Assembly (NCBI RefSeq): GCF_025426255.1
Contig: NZ_CP104861.1
Coordinates: 3,348,001 to 3,412,000 of the forward strand
Length of the DNA: 64,000 bases
Direction: 5' to 3'
Source: Pseudomonas fragi
GTDB taxonomy: Bacteria; Pseudomonadota; Gammaproteobacteria; Pseudomonadales; Pseudomonadaceae
This document shows, piece after piece, positions 1 through 9,180 of this stretch. The notes beneath the pieces were generated by a model. It saw only the letters and a list, made by a program, of their open reading frames with translations. It did not search any database and had not been told where the DNA came from. The translations under genes were made by a program, and so were the position numbers. The first letter of the stretch is position 1. Every line of letters starts with the position of its first letter.

Positions 1-178
1 GGTGACGCGGCATCGCCGCACTCTCACGCACACCGATTCGAGCGCGCTCCAGCAAGCCAGGTACCGCAGTTGCATCGAGGCAAGGCACGCTTCCCACCAA
101 GCGACCATCGAATGGGCTGAACACATCAATCTGTTTGGCATCAACAAGCTGGATACTGGCCATGCTGGATATGGTCAT
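1..178 (-). CDS. Aldehyde dehydrogenase family protein, N-terminal part (cut by window edge)
   Basis: Only the first 59 codons are in the window; the gene continues past the left edge. The start is the ATG at 178, preceded by a good ribosome site (GGGGAGAG on the minus strand). The visible residues include a VFSPFDGRLVGSVP stretch followed by an ALER-type helix, which is how NAD(P)-dependent aldehyde dehydrogenases begin. The catalytic Cys/Glu region is outside the window. It starts 13 bases after the stop of the homoserine dehydrogenase gene on the same strand, so the two are very likely cotranscribed. That pairing makes aspartate semialdehyde a candidate substrate, but this is inference from context only. 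Confidence 0.7.
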   Translation of the reverse strand, partial: MTISSMASIQLVDAKQIDVFSPFDGRLVGSVPCLDATAVPGLLERARIGVRESAAMPRH

Positions 179-191
179 GACTACTCTCCCC

Positions 192-1232
192 TTACTTACT
201 GTAGGTGCCATGGATGGCGATGATGTCTGACAGCAATGCAAAGGCAGTCTCGATACGACCCGCTCCAGGCCCAGATACGGTGACGGCTCCCAGCAGTGCG
301 GTATTGAACGACACCGCGTTAATGGCACCGCAAATCCCTGCGAGCGGATGGGTATTGGGCAGCAGTCGAGCCTCCACACTCGCTCGAACCGAACCATCAA
401 TTTCGCGATGTGCAGAACCGATCAGCTTCCAGCTTGCACCGTTGGCAGTTGCCTGAGCGATGTCTTCCGGGGTGATGCGGCTAATCCCGGAGCAAGCCAC
501 ATCGCTGACACTCAATCGTGCATTGAGCAGTTCGTTGGCAAGGATCACCACCTTGAGGCGGACGTCAAACCCCTCCACATCGGCCGTTGGGTCAGCCTCG
601 GCATAGCCAAGCTGTTGAGCCTGGGCGACAGCTGCGTTAAACGTCAGGCCGTCCTTCATGCGAGTCAGCACGTAATTGGAAGTCCCGTTCAGAATGCCTT
701 CAAAACCTTGAATCTGTGCACCTGCCAGAGCTTGTCTTGCCAAGCGAATCACAGGTGTACCGCTCATCACAGAACCCTCGTACTCGAAGGCAACACCATT
801 GCGACGGGCCAGTTCCTTTAGCTCGGCACCGTGCAGTGCAATTGGCCCTTTATTGGTGGTCACAACATGAATGCCGCTTTCCAGAGCCCAACGACAGAAC
901 GTCGTCGCGGGCTCACCATCGACAGGGTTGGTGAAGGTGGCTTCAGCAATCATGTCGGCACCAGAATGCTTGATGATGGTTTCGTTGAACGCCTCGGCAC
1001 TGCCCCCTGGCAACTGAGCGAGTGCCCCCTTCTCGCTGGGTAGAGCGACCAACTGCATGGCATCCAGCCCTTCTTTAGCAACGATGGAGCCAAGAAAAAG
1101 ATCAGTAACACCGACGATTGTTATTCCGAAGCCCAGAGTTGCTTTCCACTCGGCGTTACGATCGGCAATTAGTTGCGCCAGGCCACGATTGACGCCACCA
1201 AAACCCACCAGGGCAATCTTGTATTCAGTCAT
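192..1232 (-). CDS. hom: Homoserine dehydrogenase, short form without ACT domain
   Basis: 346 residues. Homoserine dehydrogenase interconverts aspartate semialdehyde and homoserine with NAD(P)H. A Rossmann motif GFGGVN lies at residues 10-15, an NGTSNY motif near 180, and the homoserine-site signature EADPTADVEGFD with a following Lys near 205-222. The housekeeping Pseudomonas enzyme is about 430 residues with a C-terminal ACT domain for threonine feedback; this protein stops right after the catalytic domain, so it is probably an unregulated or catabolic paralog. An upstream in-frame extension to 1340 exists, but the ATG at 1232 fits the family N-terminus and has AGAGG upstream. The next gene downstream is an aldehyde dehydrogenase; an Lrp-type regulator and threonine synthase lie upstream. 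Confidence 0.88.
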   Translation of the reverse strand: MTEYKIALVGFGGVNRGLAQLIADRNAEWKATLGFGITIVGVTDLFLGSIVAKEGLDAMQLVALPSEKGALAQLPGGSAEAFNETIIKHSGADMIAEATFTNPVDGEPATTFCRWALESGIHVVTTNKGPIALHGAELKELARRNGVAFEYEGSVMSGTPVIRLARQALAGAQIQGFEGILNGTSNYVLTRMKDGLTFNAAVAQAQQLGYAEADPTADVEGFDVRLKVVILANELLNARLSVSDVACSGISRITPEDIAQATANGASWKLIGSAHREIDGSVRASVEARLLPNTHPLAGICGAINAVSFNTALLGAVTVSGPGAGRIETAFALLSDIIAIHGTYSK

Positions 1233-1454
1233 GAAAGCAGTCCTCTTAGACGTTGTTTGACAGGAACATCGTAAGAGTCGGGCTCGGGCAGTTGAATATG
1301 GCAGAGTGCTGTATTTACTGGCCGTTTTGCTCGTACACAACCCTGCTCAACACGCAGAGTCCAAGTGAATAGCTGGGTTGTGGTGTGGAGAGCGCGAGGT
1401 GAATAAGAGAAGTGCACTGGACCACGAAAAATCGGGCGGCTGAAACTTCTTTGC

Positions 1455-1892
1455 TCAAAACACTGCCGAAAGGACAAAGGATGTGACGGTGTTTTCTACC
1501 CCGGGCATCGCAGCTATTTCCTTCCAAACAAGATGGACCCGCTCGGGAGATGCTGCATTCACGCGAAGCATCAAATCAAACTCACCACTCAAGACTTCGC
1601 ACTGCACCACCTCGGGTAGCGAGCGCAGCGCGGCAAGCACTTCTTCTCCACGCATGCGGTCGTAGCGGTAAACGAAAATCACTGCACTGATCAGCGATGA
1701 AGGCCGTCTGGAATCACCGAGAAGTACTGTATACCCCTGGATGGCGCCATCGCGCTCAAGACGTTCAATGCGTTGGCGCACAGCGTTACGCGACAAATTG
1801 ACCTTGGCCCCCAGCTCCACATGGGCTATTCGAGCATTGGCCGTGAGCTCGGCAAGTATGCGCTCATCCAATGGATCCAGAATGCGCTTCAT
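1455..1892 (-). CDS. Lrp/AsnC family transcriptional regulator
   Basis: 145 residues. The N-terminal half is an AsnC-type helix-turn-helix (LDERILAELTANARI..., recognition helix around residues 22-45) and the C-terminal half is a RAM/ACT-like ligand domain (VVQCEVLSGEFDLMLRV). Such proteins are amino-acid-responsive and usually regulate adjacent genes. The ATG at 1892 overlaps the thrC stop codon by four bases (ATGA), which fixes the start and shows translational coupling to threonine synthase; the 27-codon upstream extension is not needed. The likely ligand is a threonine/methionine-family amino acid, inferred from neighbours. Confidence 0.88.
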   Translation of the reverse strand: MKRILDPLDERILAELTANARIAHVELGAKVNLSRNAVRQRIERLERDGAIQGYTVLLGDSRRPSSLISAVIFVYRYDRMRGEEVLAALRSLPEVVQCEVLSGEFDLMLRVNAASPERVHLVWKEIAAMPGVENTVTSFVLSAVF

Positions 1893-3277
1893 ACGTACCT
1901 CTGCTGCGCATACAACAGGGCCTGACGAAGGCCGTCCAGATCCCTTTTGGCCAAACCAGGGGGTTGGGTGCAAACATCGGGAGCCGTTGGCACCGCACCC
2001 TGCCAGACACCCAGTTCGGCCAATAGCGCCGCAGACTTGCGCGGTGCAATTTGCCCAAAGGTCACCATAGGAGCTCCAAGGCTGCGTCGATGAATTCGGC
2101 CAGCCAGCACGCCTACAGCGGTATGAGGATCGACTGCAGCCCCGGTCTCACGGAATAATTTGACCACCTCCTCGCGAACCTGCTCTTCGTTGACTGCATA
2201 AGAGTCGAACAGGACTCTGGCCCGGAGCCATTGCTGGTTGCCGATACTTAACTCGCCGCAGTCCTCAAAGTGCTCCATAAGCGCCTTCGTTGAGCTGCCG
2301 TCATGTTCATAAAGCTCCCAAATGAAACGTTCCAGGTTAGAGAACAGGGAGAAATCCATCGCCGGAGATAACGTACGGTTGCTGACTTGAGTCGTGTAGC
2401 GATTGCGATGAAAAAACTGGTGAAGTGCATCGTTACTGTTGGTGGAGATAATGACCTGATTGATCGGCAATCCCATTTTCTGAGCAATGTAGCCGGCATA
2501 GATCTCGGCAGAGCTGGCCGCTGGAATACTGAAGCCGACGGGACGTGTCCCCCCGCCCAGTTGCAAGACCGCGTGAAAATAGAAAACGATCTGCGCGAGC
2601 ACTCCGACCCAGTTAGTGGAGTTGAAGCAGATCGGAATTACCCCGTCCAAAGGCCAGTCACGCATAAGCCGAGAGACCAACGTCTGACAGTCATCGAAAT
2701 TACCGTCTACGGGATAAAGCTGAACCCGCTCACGGTCTGCTGCTTGTAGAACAGAGAGTTGCTCAGGCGATACTCCATTGCACGGATACAGTATGGCCAT
2801 GCGCGTGCGCGGGCAGTTGGCAAACGCCTCTAGCGCGGCCAACCCGGTATCACCGTTGGTCGCGCCGATGATCAGCGCCTCGCCTGCGACCTCACCCAGG
2901 AAATGCTCCACCAGGCGCGACTGCAATTGCGCAGCGAAGTCCTTGGAGGAATGGGTCGGGCCATGAAACAGCTGAAGTATCCACTCGTTGTGGCCAACCT
3001 GCTCAAGCGGGGTAATGGCGCGGTGGTTGAAGTTCCGATAGCTGTCGCTCAGCAAGCTACGCAGAGTGCTTTCGTCCATGGAAGATCCAACAAACGGCGA
3101 CACCACGCGCCAGACAAGCTCATCGAATGGCAGCCAGGACCAACTGGCAATCTGCTTCTCGGTGAAGACCGGCATACTGGCCGGGACATACAAACCGCCA
3201 TCTGGCGCAAGCCCCGACAGCACCACACTTCGAAAGTCCGCCCTCACGTCACCGCCGCGTGTGCTTACGTAATGCAT
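1889..3277 (-). CDS. thrC: Threonine synthase
   Basis: 462 residues, close to the normal gamma-proteobacterial size. The enzyme is PLP-dependent and converts O-phosphohomoserine to threonine and phosphate. The N-terminus (YVSTRGG, then LAPDGGLYVP) is the Thr_synth_N signature, and the PLP lysine is K112 in HGPTHSSKDFA. Pseudomonas normally carries hom-thrC elsewhere on the chromosome, so this is likely a second copy linked to the ACT-less hom and an Lrp regulator. It overlaps the regulator gene by four bases. A LysR-type regulator on the same strand ends 19 bases upstream of the start. Confidence 0.9.
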   Translation of the reverse strand: MHYVSTRGGDVRADFRSVVLSGLAPDGGLYVPASMPVFTEKQIASWSWLPFDELVWRVVSPFVGSSMDESTLRSLLSDSYRNFNHRAITPLEQVGHNEWILQLFHGPTHSSKDFAAQLQSRLVEHFLGEVAGEALIIGATNGDTGLAALEAFANCPRTRMAILYPCNGVSPEQLSVLQAADRERVQLYPVDGNFDDCQTLVSRLMRDWPLDGVIPICFNSTNWVGVLAQIVFYFHAVLQLGGGTRPVGFSIPAASSAEIYAGYIAQKMGLPINQVIISTNSNDALHQFFHRNRYTTQVSNRTLSPAMDFSLFSNLERFIWELYEHDGSSTKALMEHFEDCGELSIGNQQWLRARVLFDSYAVNEEQVREEVVKLFRETGAAVDPHTAVGVLAGRIHRRSLGAPMVTFGQIAPRKSAALLAELGVWQGAVPTAPDVCTQPPGLAKRDLDGLRQALLYAQQRYV

Positions 3278-3295
3278 GATGACTCCAGATCAGAA

Positions 3296-4186
3296 TTACA
3301 AAAGACGGTGGGATTGAGCCACCAGCCAAGTAGAAAAAATCGCGGCATGCGGTGATAGAACCTCGGCCTGCTCGCGCACTAGATAAAAAGACTCGCTGGC
3401 CTCGATGGGGTGATTGAATGGAGCAATCAGGTGCCCACTCTTGAGCAAATCCTCCACGACCGAAGACCGCGCCAAGGCAACGCCCTGACCCAGTTCTGCC
3501 ATACGAATTGTGGAAACAAGGGTGTCAAACTGAAGACCACGGGAGTAATCGACATCGTCTGCTCCAACCCGCTTCAACCAGTACCCCCAACCTTCCTCGT
3601 ACCCCAACACATGGAGCAAGGAATGGTTCATCAAATCGCGAGGCTCGCGTATCGGTGAACGGGCCATGAGCTCGGGTGAGCAAACAGGCTGGAGGATGTC
3701 CCAGGTTAATCGTTGAGAGTGCAAACCCGACCACTCACCGCTGCCCCAGCGAATCTCCAGGTCATCCTCTCCGTCAGGCTCCTTCACCCAGAGGTTGCTG
3801 ATATAGCGAATGTCTATCTGAGGATAGTCCCGACAAAAATCCGCGAGCCTAGGGGCCAACCAATAGTGAAGAAAGGAAAGGCTGCCTCGCACCTTCACAT
3901 GCCTTTGCTTGTGCTGACCAAAAATCTCGTTGGTACCCACTGCCAGACGACTGATTGCGTCTTGTACCACCGGCAGGTAAGACTGCCCTTCCTCGGTCAT
4001 GCCAAGCCCTCGTGGCAAGCGCTTGAACAGCGCGACACCGAGATGCCCCTCCAACTGACGAATCTGCTGGCTTACTGCACCTTGAGTCAGGTGCAATTCC
4101 TCCGCTGCATGGGTGAAGTTCAGATACCGCGCCGACACCTCGAATGCCCTTAGCCAGTTCAAGGGCGGTAGTGATTTTTGACTCAT
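3296..4186 (-). CDS. LysR-family regulator (GcvA-like)
   Basis: 296 residues. The first 65 residues are a LysR winged helix (LNWLRAFEVSARYLNFTHAA, LTQGAVSQQIRQLE), in the GcvA/AmpR branch by its PPLNWLRAFE opening; the rest is a periplasmic-binding-like effector domain. It lies between the permease gene and thrC on the same strand, 50 bases below the permease stop and 19 bases above thrC. It may respond to an amino acid carried by the permease; that link is inference. Confidence 0.88.
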   Translation of the reverse strand: MSQKSLPPLNWLRAFEVSARYLNFTHAAEELHLTQGAVSQQIRQLEGHLGVALFKRLPRGLGMTEEGQSYLPVVQDAISRLAVGTNEIFGQHKQRHVKVRGSLSFLHYWLAPRLADFCRDYPQIDIRYISNLWVKEPDGEDDLEIRWGSGEWSGLHSQRLTWDILQPVCSPELMARSPIREPRDLMNHSLLHVLGYEEGWGYWLKRVGADDVDYSRGLQFDTLVSTIRMAELGQGVALARSSVVEDLLKSGHLIAPFNHPIEASESFYLVREQAEVLSPHAAIFSTWLVAQSHRLL

Positions 4187-4236
4187 CGGCGCAACCTCTT
4201 GGGGACTTATCTTTGCTCAATCATGGCCTGAGCCAT

Positions 4237-5676
4237 TCACGCCGCACCAGCGCAATGATTTGCAGCTGCTGCTAATGCCAACCGCTCCTCACGCTTCTTG
4301 CGAGTAATCCAGTAAACGAAGTAGCACCACGCGATAAACGGCAGACCAAAGTAAAGCGCTACTCGCTGCTCAGGATCAAAAGCAATGCCGACGCAAGCCA
4401 TCAAGCAACACAACAGAGCACCAAGAGGTACCCAAGGGTAGCCGCGCACGCGGAAATGCAGATCTTCGACTCGCCCGCCATTGGCGACGTATTGGCGTCG
4501 GAAGGCGATTTGGCTGGCGGCGATGCTCATCCAGACGATCACCACCGCGAGCCCCGAAATCGACACCAGTGCCAAATACACCGTATCAGGGGCAAGTACA
4601 CTGCTAAGCAGAGATGCCATGGCGCCCACCATGCTCAGAATAATGGCGTTGACCGGCGTGCCCCGCTTCGAAAGCTTGACGTAGCGTTTAGGCATGTGAC
4701 CCTGATCGCTCAACGTCCAAAGCATGCGCGAAGCGGCATAGAGCCCCGAGTTAGCGGCGGAAATCAAAGCCGTGAGGATCACAAAGTTCATAATGTCTGC
4801 TGAATACGGGATGCCAATCAGCTCGAACACCATCACGAACGGACTTTCTATCACTCCCGCCTGCTCGCGGGGCAACAAGGTCGCAAGTACGAAAATCGTA
4901 CCCACGAAGAACAGCGCTAAACGCACTACCGTCGTGCGAATCGCCTTGGGCACACTTGTCTGTGGGTCCTGCGCTTCACCTGCTGCAATCCCGATAAGTT
5001 CTGTCCCGGAAAACGCGAAGGAGACGGCCAGAAGTGTCATTGCAATCGGCAGAAAGCCTGTCGGAAATAGCCCTTCACGGGTAAAGTTCGAAAGCCCGGC
5101 ACCCTGTAAATGCTGGACTTGGAAGAGCCCGCAAATAGCCCCACCACCAATGACTATGAATGTAATGACGGTCAGCACTTTAATGAGCGAAAGCCAGAAT
5201 TCGGTCTCTGCAAACAACCGAACAGAAACAACATTACTTAAAAAAACCGCAATGGCAAAAACCGCACTCCAGATCCAGACTGGCGTGTCCGGGAACCACC
5301 GAACCATCAGGATACCCGCAGCCGTAAATTCAGAGCCAATCGCGACTGCCCACGTGAGCCAATACAACCAGGCCACCGTATAGCCTGTTCCAGGGCCGAG
5401 GTATCGGGTTGCATAGCTGCTAAAAGAGCCGGTCTCTGGCATCTGTACCGCCAACTCACCAAGACAGACCATTACCAGATACACCATCACCGCACCGATG
5501 ATGTAGGCAATCACTGCGCCGAGCGGTCCGGCCTGATTAACGGTGTAACCGGAGGTAAGGAATAATCCCGTACCGATTACGCCACCCAACGCCAACATGA
5601 CAATGTGCCGGGTTTGCATTTCTTTCTTGAAGTTCAAGCTTGGATCAGACTGATCACTATGTGTCTGGATGGTCAT
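4237..5676 (-). CDS. Amino acid permease, APC superfamily, S-methylmethionine permease-like
   Basis: 479 residues from the ATG that opens MTIQTHSD; about twelve hydrophobic segments. The opening after the cytoplasmic tail ([18 protein letters not shown]) and the later [15 protein letters not shown] segment are APC amino-acid transporter signatures. Compared from memory with Escherichia coli MmuP, the resemblance runs the whole length (for example [40 protein letters not shown]), closer than to GABA or aromatic permeases. It should import S-methylmethionine or a related amino acid across the inner membrane. An upstream extension to 5769 is unlikely. No riboswitch-like structure was seen upstream. 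Confidence 0.82.
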   Translation of the reverse strand: MTIQTHSDQSDPSLNFKKEMQTRHIVMLALGGVIGTGLFLTSGYTVNQAGPLGAVIAYIIGAVMVYLVMVCLGELAVQMPETGSFSSYATRYLGPGTGYTVAWLYWLTWAVAIGSEFTAAGILMVRWFPDTPVWIWSAVFAIAVFLSNVVSVRLFAETEFWLSLIKVLTVITFIVIGGGAICGLFQVQHLQGAGLSNFTREGLFPTGFLPIAMTLLAVSFAFSGTELIGIAAGEAQDPQTSVPKAIRTTVVRLALFFVGTIFVLATLLPREQAGVIESPFVMVFELIGIPYSADIMNFVILTALISAANSGLYAASRMLWTLSDQGHMPKRYVKLSKRGTPVNAIILSMVGAMASLLSSVLAPDTVYLALVSISGLAVVIVWMSIAASQIAFRRQYVANGGRVEDLHFRVRGYPWVPLGALLCCLMACVGIAFDPEQRVALYFGLPFIAWCYFVYWITRKKREERLALAAAANHCAGAA

Positions 5677-5807
5677 TGCTATGTTCTCATGAAATGTTCG
5701 GACAACAATTTCTTGCAGCCGACTATTAGGCAGCACAATGAAGTTGCCGCGAATTGTTATTGTTTTCACTATTCATGAACAACTACCCGGCACTAAAGCC
5801 GGGAGTC

Positions 5808-7085
5808 TTATTGCCTTTGGATTCCCACTTCAGCAAAACGCTGAACACTTCCAGCCTGCGGGTTTGCACGCCCTTGTTTATCGCGAACCCATGCAAAGGC
5901 TTGTTTAAGATCCGCCAACAGGTCGGCCGTATCCTCAATACCTACGGAGACCCTGACCAAGCCTTCGGAAATCCCGAGCGCCTCGCGTTCCTCCAAGGTG
6001 TTTTCTACATGACTGGTTGTCCGTGCCGGCCCATAAATGGTTTCAACCGCTCCCAAGTTACCCGCCCGATGTGCGTACTTGAGCTGCGGTAACAGGCAAG
6101 TCACTGTGTCCATGCCCCCTACCAACACAAAACTGACTATTGCGCCAAACCCGCGCATCTGCGAGCGAGCAATCGCATGACCTGGATGTTGAGGTAGTCC
6201 CGGATAATTAACAGATTCCACTAACGGCTCGGAGCACAGGTATTCGGCCAGTGCTTGCGCGCTCACCTGTTGCTGGCGAAGACGCAACGCCAGAGTCTTG
6301 ATCCCCCGAATAACGAGATAAGCCGAGAATGGATCCAGTGAGGCCCCGTTGATTTCTCGGTAATGGCGAACCTGGGACATAAGATCCTCGTTGCCGCAGA
6401 CCACACCGGCGAGCACATCGCCATGCCCGGACAGAAACTTTGTAGCACTGTGCACGACCACATCGACCCCGAGAGCAAGGGGGTTCTGATTCAAAGGTGT
6501 TGCGAACGTATTGTCTGCGATAACCAGAGCGCCAACCTGCTTCGCCGCCGCCACAAGACGTCGAATATCCAGAACCTTCAGTGTTGGGTTCGTGGGGGTT
6601 TCCAGGTAGAGGACATTGCAGCCTTTATGGATTTGCTGCTCGATTGCTTCTGCGTTGAGGGTATCGCATAGCGTGACCTCAACTCCCATGCGGGGAAGGA
6701 ACTCTTCAAAAATCTTGTTTGTGCCACCGTAGCTGTCACGGGTAGAAACCACGCGCTGACCACAGGAAAGGAAGGTCTGCAGCACACCACTGATTGCAGC
6801 CATCCCGGTACTGAAAGCGACAGCGGACTCTGCACCTTCCAGTTCGCAGAGTTTGTCCTCCAGAACAGAGACCGTAGGGTTGCTCATGCGGCTATAGATA
6901 AAGCCAGGCTGTTTACCCAGCGCTACGTCATACCACTCATCGATGTCATGGTAACCGTAGGCGGCACTGACCACGATGGGGGTCTGGGTTGCGTTGTAAG
7001 GATGCTGAACCTGCTCCCCTCCCCACACCACTCGCGTCCCCAAACCAGCGCCCTGGTTCAAGCCAGGATTTAATTTGTCATCCAT
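5808..7085 (-). CDS. Cystathionine gamma-synthase / Met gamma-lyase family PLP enzyme
   Basis: 425 residues from the ATG at 7085; in-frame ATGs at 7100 and 7115 are possible, and none has a strong ribosome site. The Cys/Met-metabolism fold is clear: YSRMSNPT around 64-71, then SAVAFSTGMAAI, LETPTNPTL, and the PLP lysine K216 in HSATKFLSGHGD. Members perform beta- or gamma-elimination or replacement on methionine, cystathionine or homoserine esters, and sequence alone does not settle which. Its position behind an S-methylmethionine-like permease and before thrC/hom suggests a sulfur amino-acid lyase producing a C4 unit; this is inference. Confidence 0.85.
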   Translation of the reverse strand: MDDKLNPGLNQGAGLGTRVVWGGEQVQHPYNATQTPIVVSAAYGYHDIDEWYDVALGKQPGFIYSRMSNPTVSVLEDKLCELEGAESAVAFSTGMAAISGVLQTFLSCGQRVVSTRDSYGGTNKIFEEFLPRMGVEVTLCDTLNAEAIEQQIHKGCNVLYLETPTNPTLKVLDIRRLVAAAKQVGALVIADNTFATPLNQNPLALGVDVVVHSATKFLSGHGDVLAGVVCGNEDLMSQVRHYREINGASLDPFSAYLVIRGIKTLALRLRQQQVSAQALAEYLCSEPLVESVNYPGLPQHPGHAIARSQMRGFGAIVSFVLVGGMDTVTCLLPQLKYAHRAGNLGAVETIYGPARTTSHVENTLEEREALGISEGLVRVSVGIEDTADLLADLKQAFAWVRDKQGRANPQAGSVQRFAEVGIQRQ

Positions 7086-7231
7086 AAGTCTGTCTCGCAT
7101 CGATGGAACATACATGTTCCGATTGGGCTTGCGATGACTATATGGAAGGGTTGAGCGTGTGAAAAATCATGTTATCCGGGGCTAAGGGGGGCTTTTTTTA
7201 ATGGATGCATACCAACAGCCTGAATTGCCCC

Positions 7232-7268
7232 GGGCACCGTAGACCCTGATGCATCAGGGGCGGTGCCC
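7232..7268. other. Strong nested hairpin
   Basis: An outer 8-bp perfect stem (GGGCACCG with CGGTGCCC) encloses a 16-base perfect palindrome, CCCTGATGCATCAGGG. There is no long T run on either side, so it is not a clear intrinsic terminator. It sits between the 3' end of the DUF3224 gene (minus strand) and the upstream region of the PLP enzyme. Confidence 0.7.
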
Positions 7269-7284
7269 TTTACGACTGGTTAAA

Positions 7285-7692
7285 TTATTCGAGGTGGTAA
7301 CTCAACCAAATATGGTGCGTTCCATCGGTATCAATTGTGATCCCTCCTGTCCCTGATATCCCTTTCAAACCATCCGTACCACTGCCGCCAACTATGCAGA
7401 AAAACTCATCTGAACGATCAACCCCGGTAGTAGAGGCGCAATGAATGAAATTAAAGGAACCCTCAACCCCATTCACCGTACCCTTGAAGCTCTCCATCGC
7501 GATGTAACTGCCCTTTCTTGACGCTTGGTCGAACGCCGCAGTAAAGGCCGTTGAAGAAACACCATCGATAGCTCCTGTATAGGACTTTTCCATAGTGCTG
7601 ATCGACACGGGTAAGCCTGTTGTAATTTCGAGCGTGGGAGTCAGGGCAATTGGTTTGAAATTCCTGGCGGCAAAAGTGGCTCGCGCTTCCAT
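7285..7692 (-). CDS. DUF3224 domain-containing protein
   Basis: 135 residues. It matches the DUF3224 pattern: an opening beta strand, a KSYTGAIDGVSSTAFTAAF segment, a SYIAMESFKGTVNGVEGSF segment and a closing GISGTGGITIDTDGTHHI segment. This is a small soluble beta-barrel of unknown biochemical role, also found in streptomycetes and pseudomonads. No signal peptide. It stands alone on the minus strand with the nested hairpin 17 bases beyond its stop. Confidence 0.75.
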   Translation of the reverse strand: MEARATFAARNFKPIALTPTLEITTGLPVSISTMEKSYTGAIDGVSSTAFTAAFDQASRKGSYIAMESFKGTVNGVEGSFNFIHCASTTGVDRSDEFFCIVGGSGTDGLKGISGTGGITIDTDGTHHIWLSYHLE

Positions 7693-7948
7693 TCGGATCA
7701 GTCCTGTTCCATATGAGTTGGGCGGTCATTCTACCCTTCCCCGGCGTCCTGCCGAACGAACACTAACCAAAAATAGTTCTGCGCAAGCACAACGGATTCG
7801 AGGTCGAAAAAACTCCGGCAGACCAGCGAAATCAAAACTTGATTAGGGGCAATTGTTAGCTTTTTTATCGATATTTCCTGAACTTTTCATAACCTTTATA
7901 TCTAAACGGTCGTAACCATTTTTATCCACGTCATGGAGACATTCGCGA

Positions 7949-8695
7949 ATGCTTACTGCAAAACTGCTGCGTCACACCTGTGCTCTAGCGCTGTTCAGCG
8001 CACCAATGGCAGTGATGGCCGCCCAAAGCACCGACCCCCTCTTCACCATCGGCCTACTGGGTTCCTACAGCGATTTCAAGTTTGAAGGCGGTCGCGAGTC
8101 AGACAAGGAACACATGGGCCAGGGCGGTGTGTTCGCCAACTTTGGTAACAAAATGACCGCCGAATCCGGTTTCATCTACCAGATTGGTGGTGAAGCCAAA
8201 TACAGCAAGAAAAATGACAACAAGCTCAAGGAAGCCCAAGCCGACCTGGACCTTGGCTGGCGCACTGCGCTGGATGCCCGCAACTTTGTCGACGTGATAG
8301 TCGGTGGCGGTTATGGCTGGACCCGTTTCGAGCCTGAGATCAACGATCTGGACACAAAACTGACCCTTAAATCGCCATTTGCCAAGGCAGCACTGGGCTA
8401 CAACCACCAGTTCGACACCTCTACCCTTCGCGTAGAGGTGGGTGCCCGTCACACTATCGATGGACGCGCACGCCTGAAGGTCGACGGCTTCGGCAGCGAT
8501 AGCGTCGACATGAAAGACCGTACCAACCCTTACGCAGAAGTTTCGCTACTGATGAACCAAAAGGGTGCCATGCCGATCAATGCGGGGGTGTACTACACCC
8601 GTTCGGAGTACAAGATCGACGAGGATTCGCCGGTTGCCGACAACACCAAACTCAAGCGTGACGAGTTCGGCGTGAAAGTCGGCCTGGCGTTCTGA
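7949..8695 (+). CDS. Outer-membrane beta-barrel protein
   Basis: 248 residues. An N-terminal signal peptide ends near AVMAA (residue 25), followed by alternating beta strands and a C-terminal ...VKVGLAF, with the terminal Phe expected of Bam-inserted outer-membrane proteins. Charged linkers (KYSKKNDNKLKEAQ, DSVDMKDRTN) look like surface loops. It resembles small autotransporter-barrel-like or OprF-unrelated barrels of pseudomonads; no specific substrate can be named. Monocistronic, preceded by an A+T-rich promoter region and followed by a hairpin. Confidence 0.72.
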   Translation: MLTAKLLRHTCALALFSAPMAVMAAQSTDPLFTIGLLGSYSDFKFEGGRESDKEHMGQGGVFANFGNKMTAESGFIYQIGGEAKYSKKNDNKLKEAQADLDLGWRTALDARNFVDVIVGGGYGWTRFEPEINDLDTKLTLKSPFAKAALGYNHQFDTSTLRVEVGARHTIDGRARLKVDGFGSDSVDMKDRTNPYAEVSLLMNQKGAMPINAGVYYTRSEYKIDEDSPVADNTKLKRDEFGVKVGLAF

Positions 8696-8704
8696 CCCCA
8701 TCTG

Positions 8705-8732
8705 GCAGGCCCCGTTAGCTGAAGGGGCCTGC
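8705..8732 (+). terminator. Hairpin downstream of outer-membrane protein gene
   Basis: A perfect 9-bp stem GCAGGCCCC/GGGGCCTGC with a 10-base loop starts 10 bases after the stop codon. There is no T run, so it may act as an mRNA 3'-end stabiliser rather than a classic terminator. Confidence 0.55.
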
Positions 8733-9180
8733 ACCGGCCGCACCGCCGCGGCTCCCCTACTTCATTAAATCAGTAGTGATACAGGTCTGGCTGCTGCCCG
8801 CGCAGAGCCAGCTTTTGTCACCATGACTTCCTTCGCCTACTCGCACACCCTTCAAGCTTGTTTCCCTACAGGCCGCTAAATTCAAGCACGCAGATTCAAT
8901 ATGAATTCACTCAATGCGAAAGCATTTCACCCGTCCGTCCATTCAAAGACGGCACAACGTCTTCTCCATACAAAAACCTAACTTACCTGCTACAACAATA
9001 GTTTCACATATACCTGCCAACACAAAAAAATATAGAAGATTATCCAAATATCGCATAAATAAAAATCTGTAAACCTTTAACAGCGATCTACACTTGGTGT
9101 TCACCCTACCTTCAGCCAAGCCTGCCATCCCTGTACCAAAAACCCAGAACTATAGAGCACCCTACCGGAGAAACATCAAC
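8733..9180. other. Intergenic stretch without a recognised gene
   Basis: The segment becomes increasingly A+T-rich toward the methyltransferase gene. No credible ORF, tRNA or hairpin was recognised. It marks the edge of an accessory patch. Confidence 0.5.

Noticed and set aside
1229..1527. Short minus-strand ORFs between hom and the Lrp gene
   Set aside because: They overlap hom or the regulator, lack ribosome sites and show no homology; the interval is more likely a promoter region.
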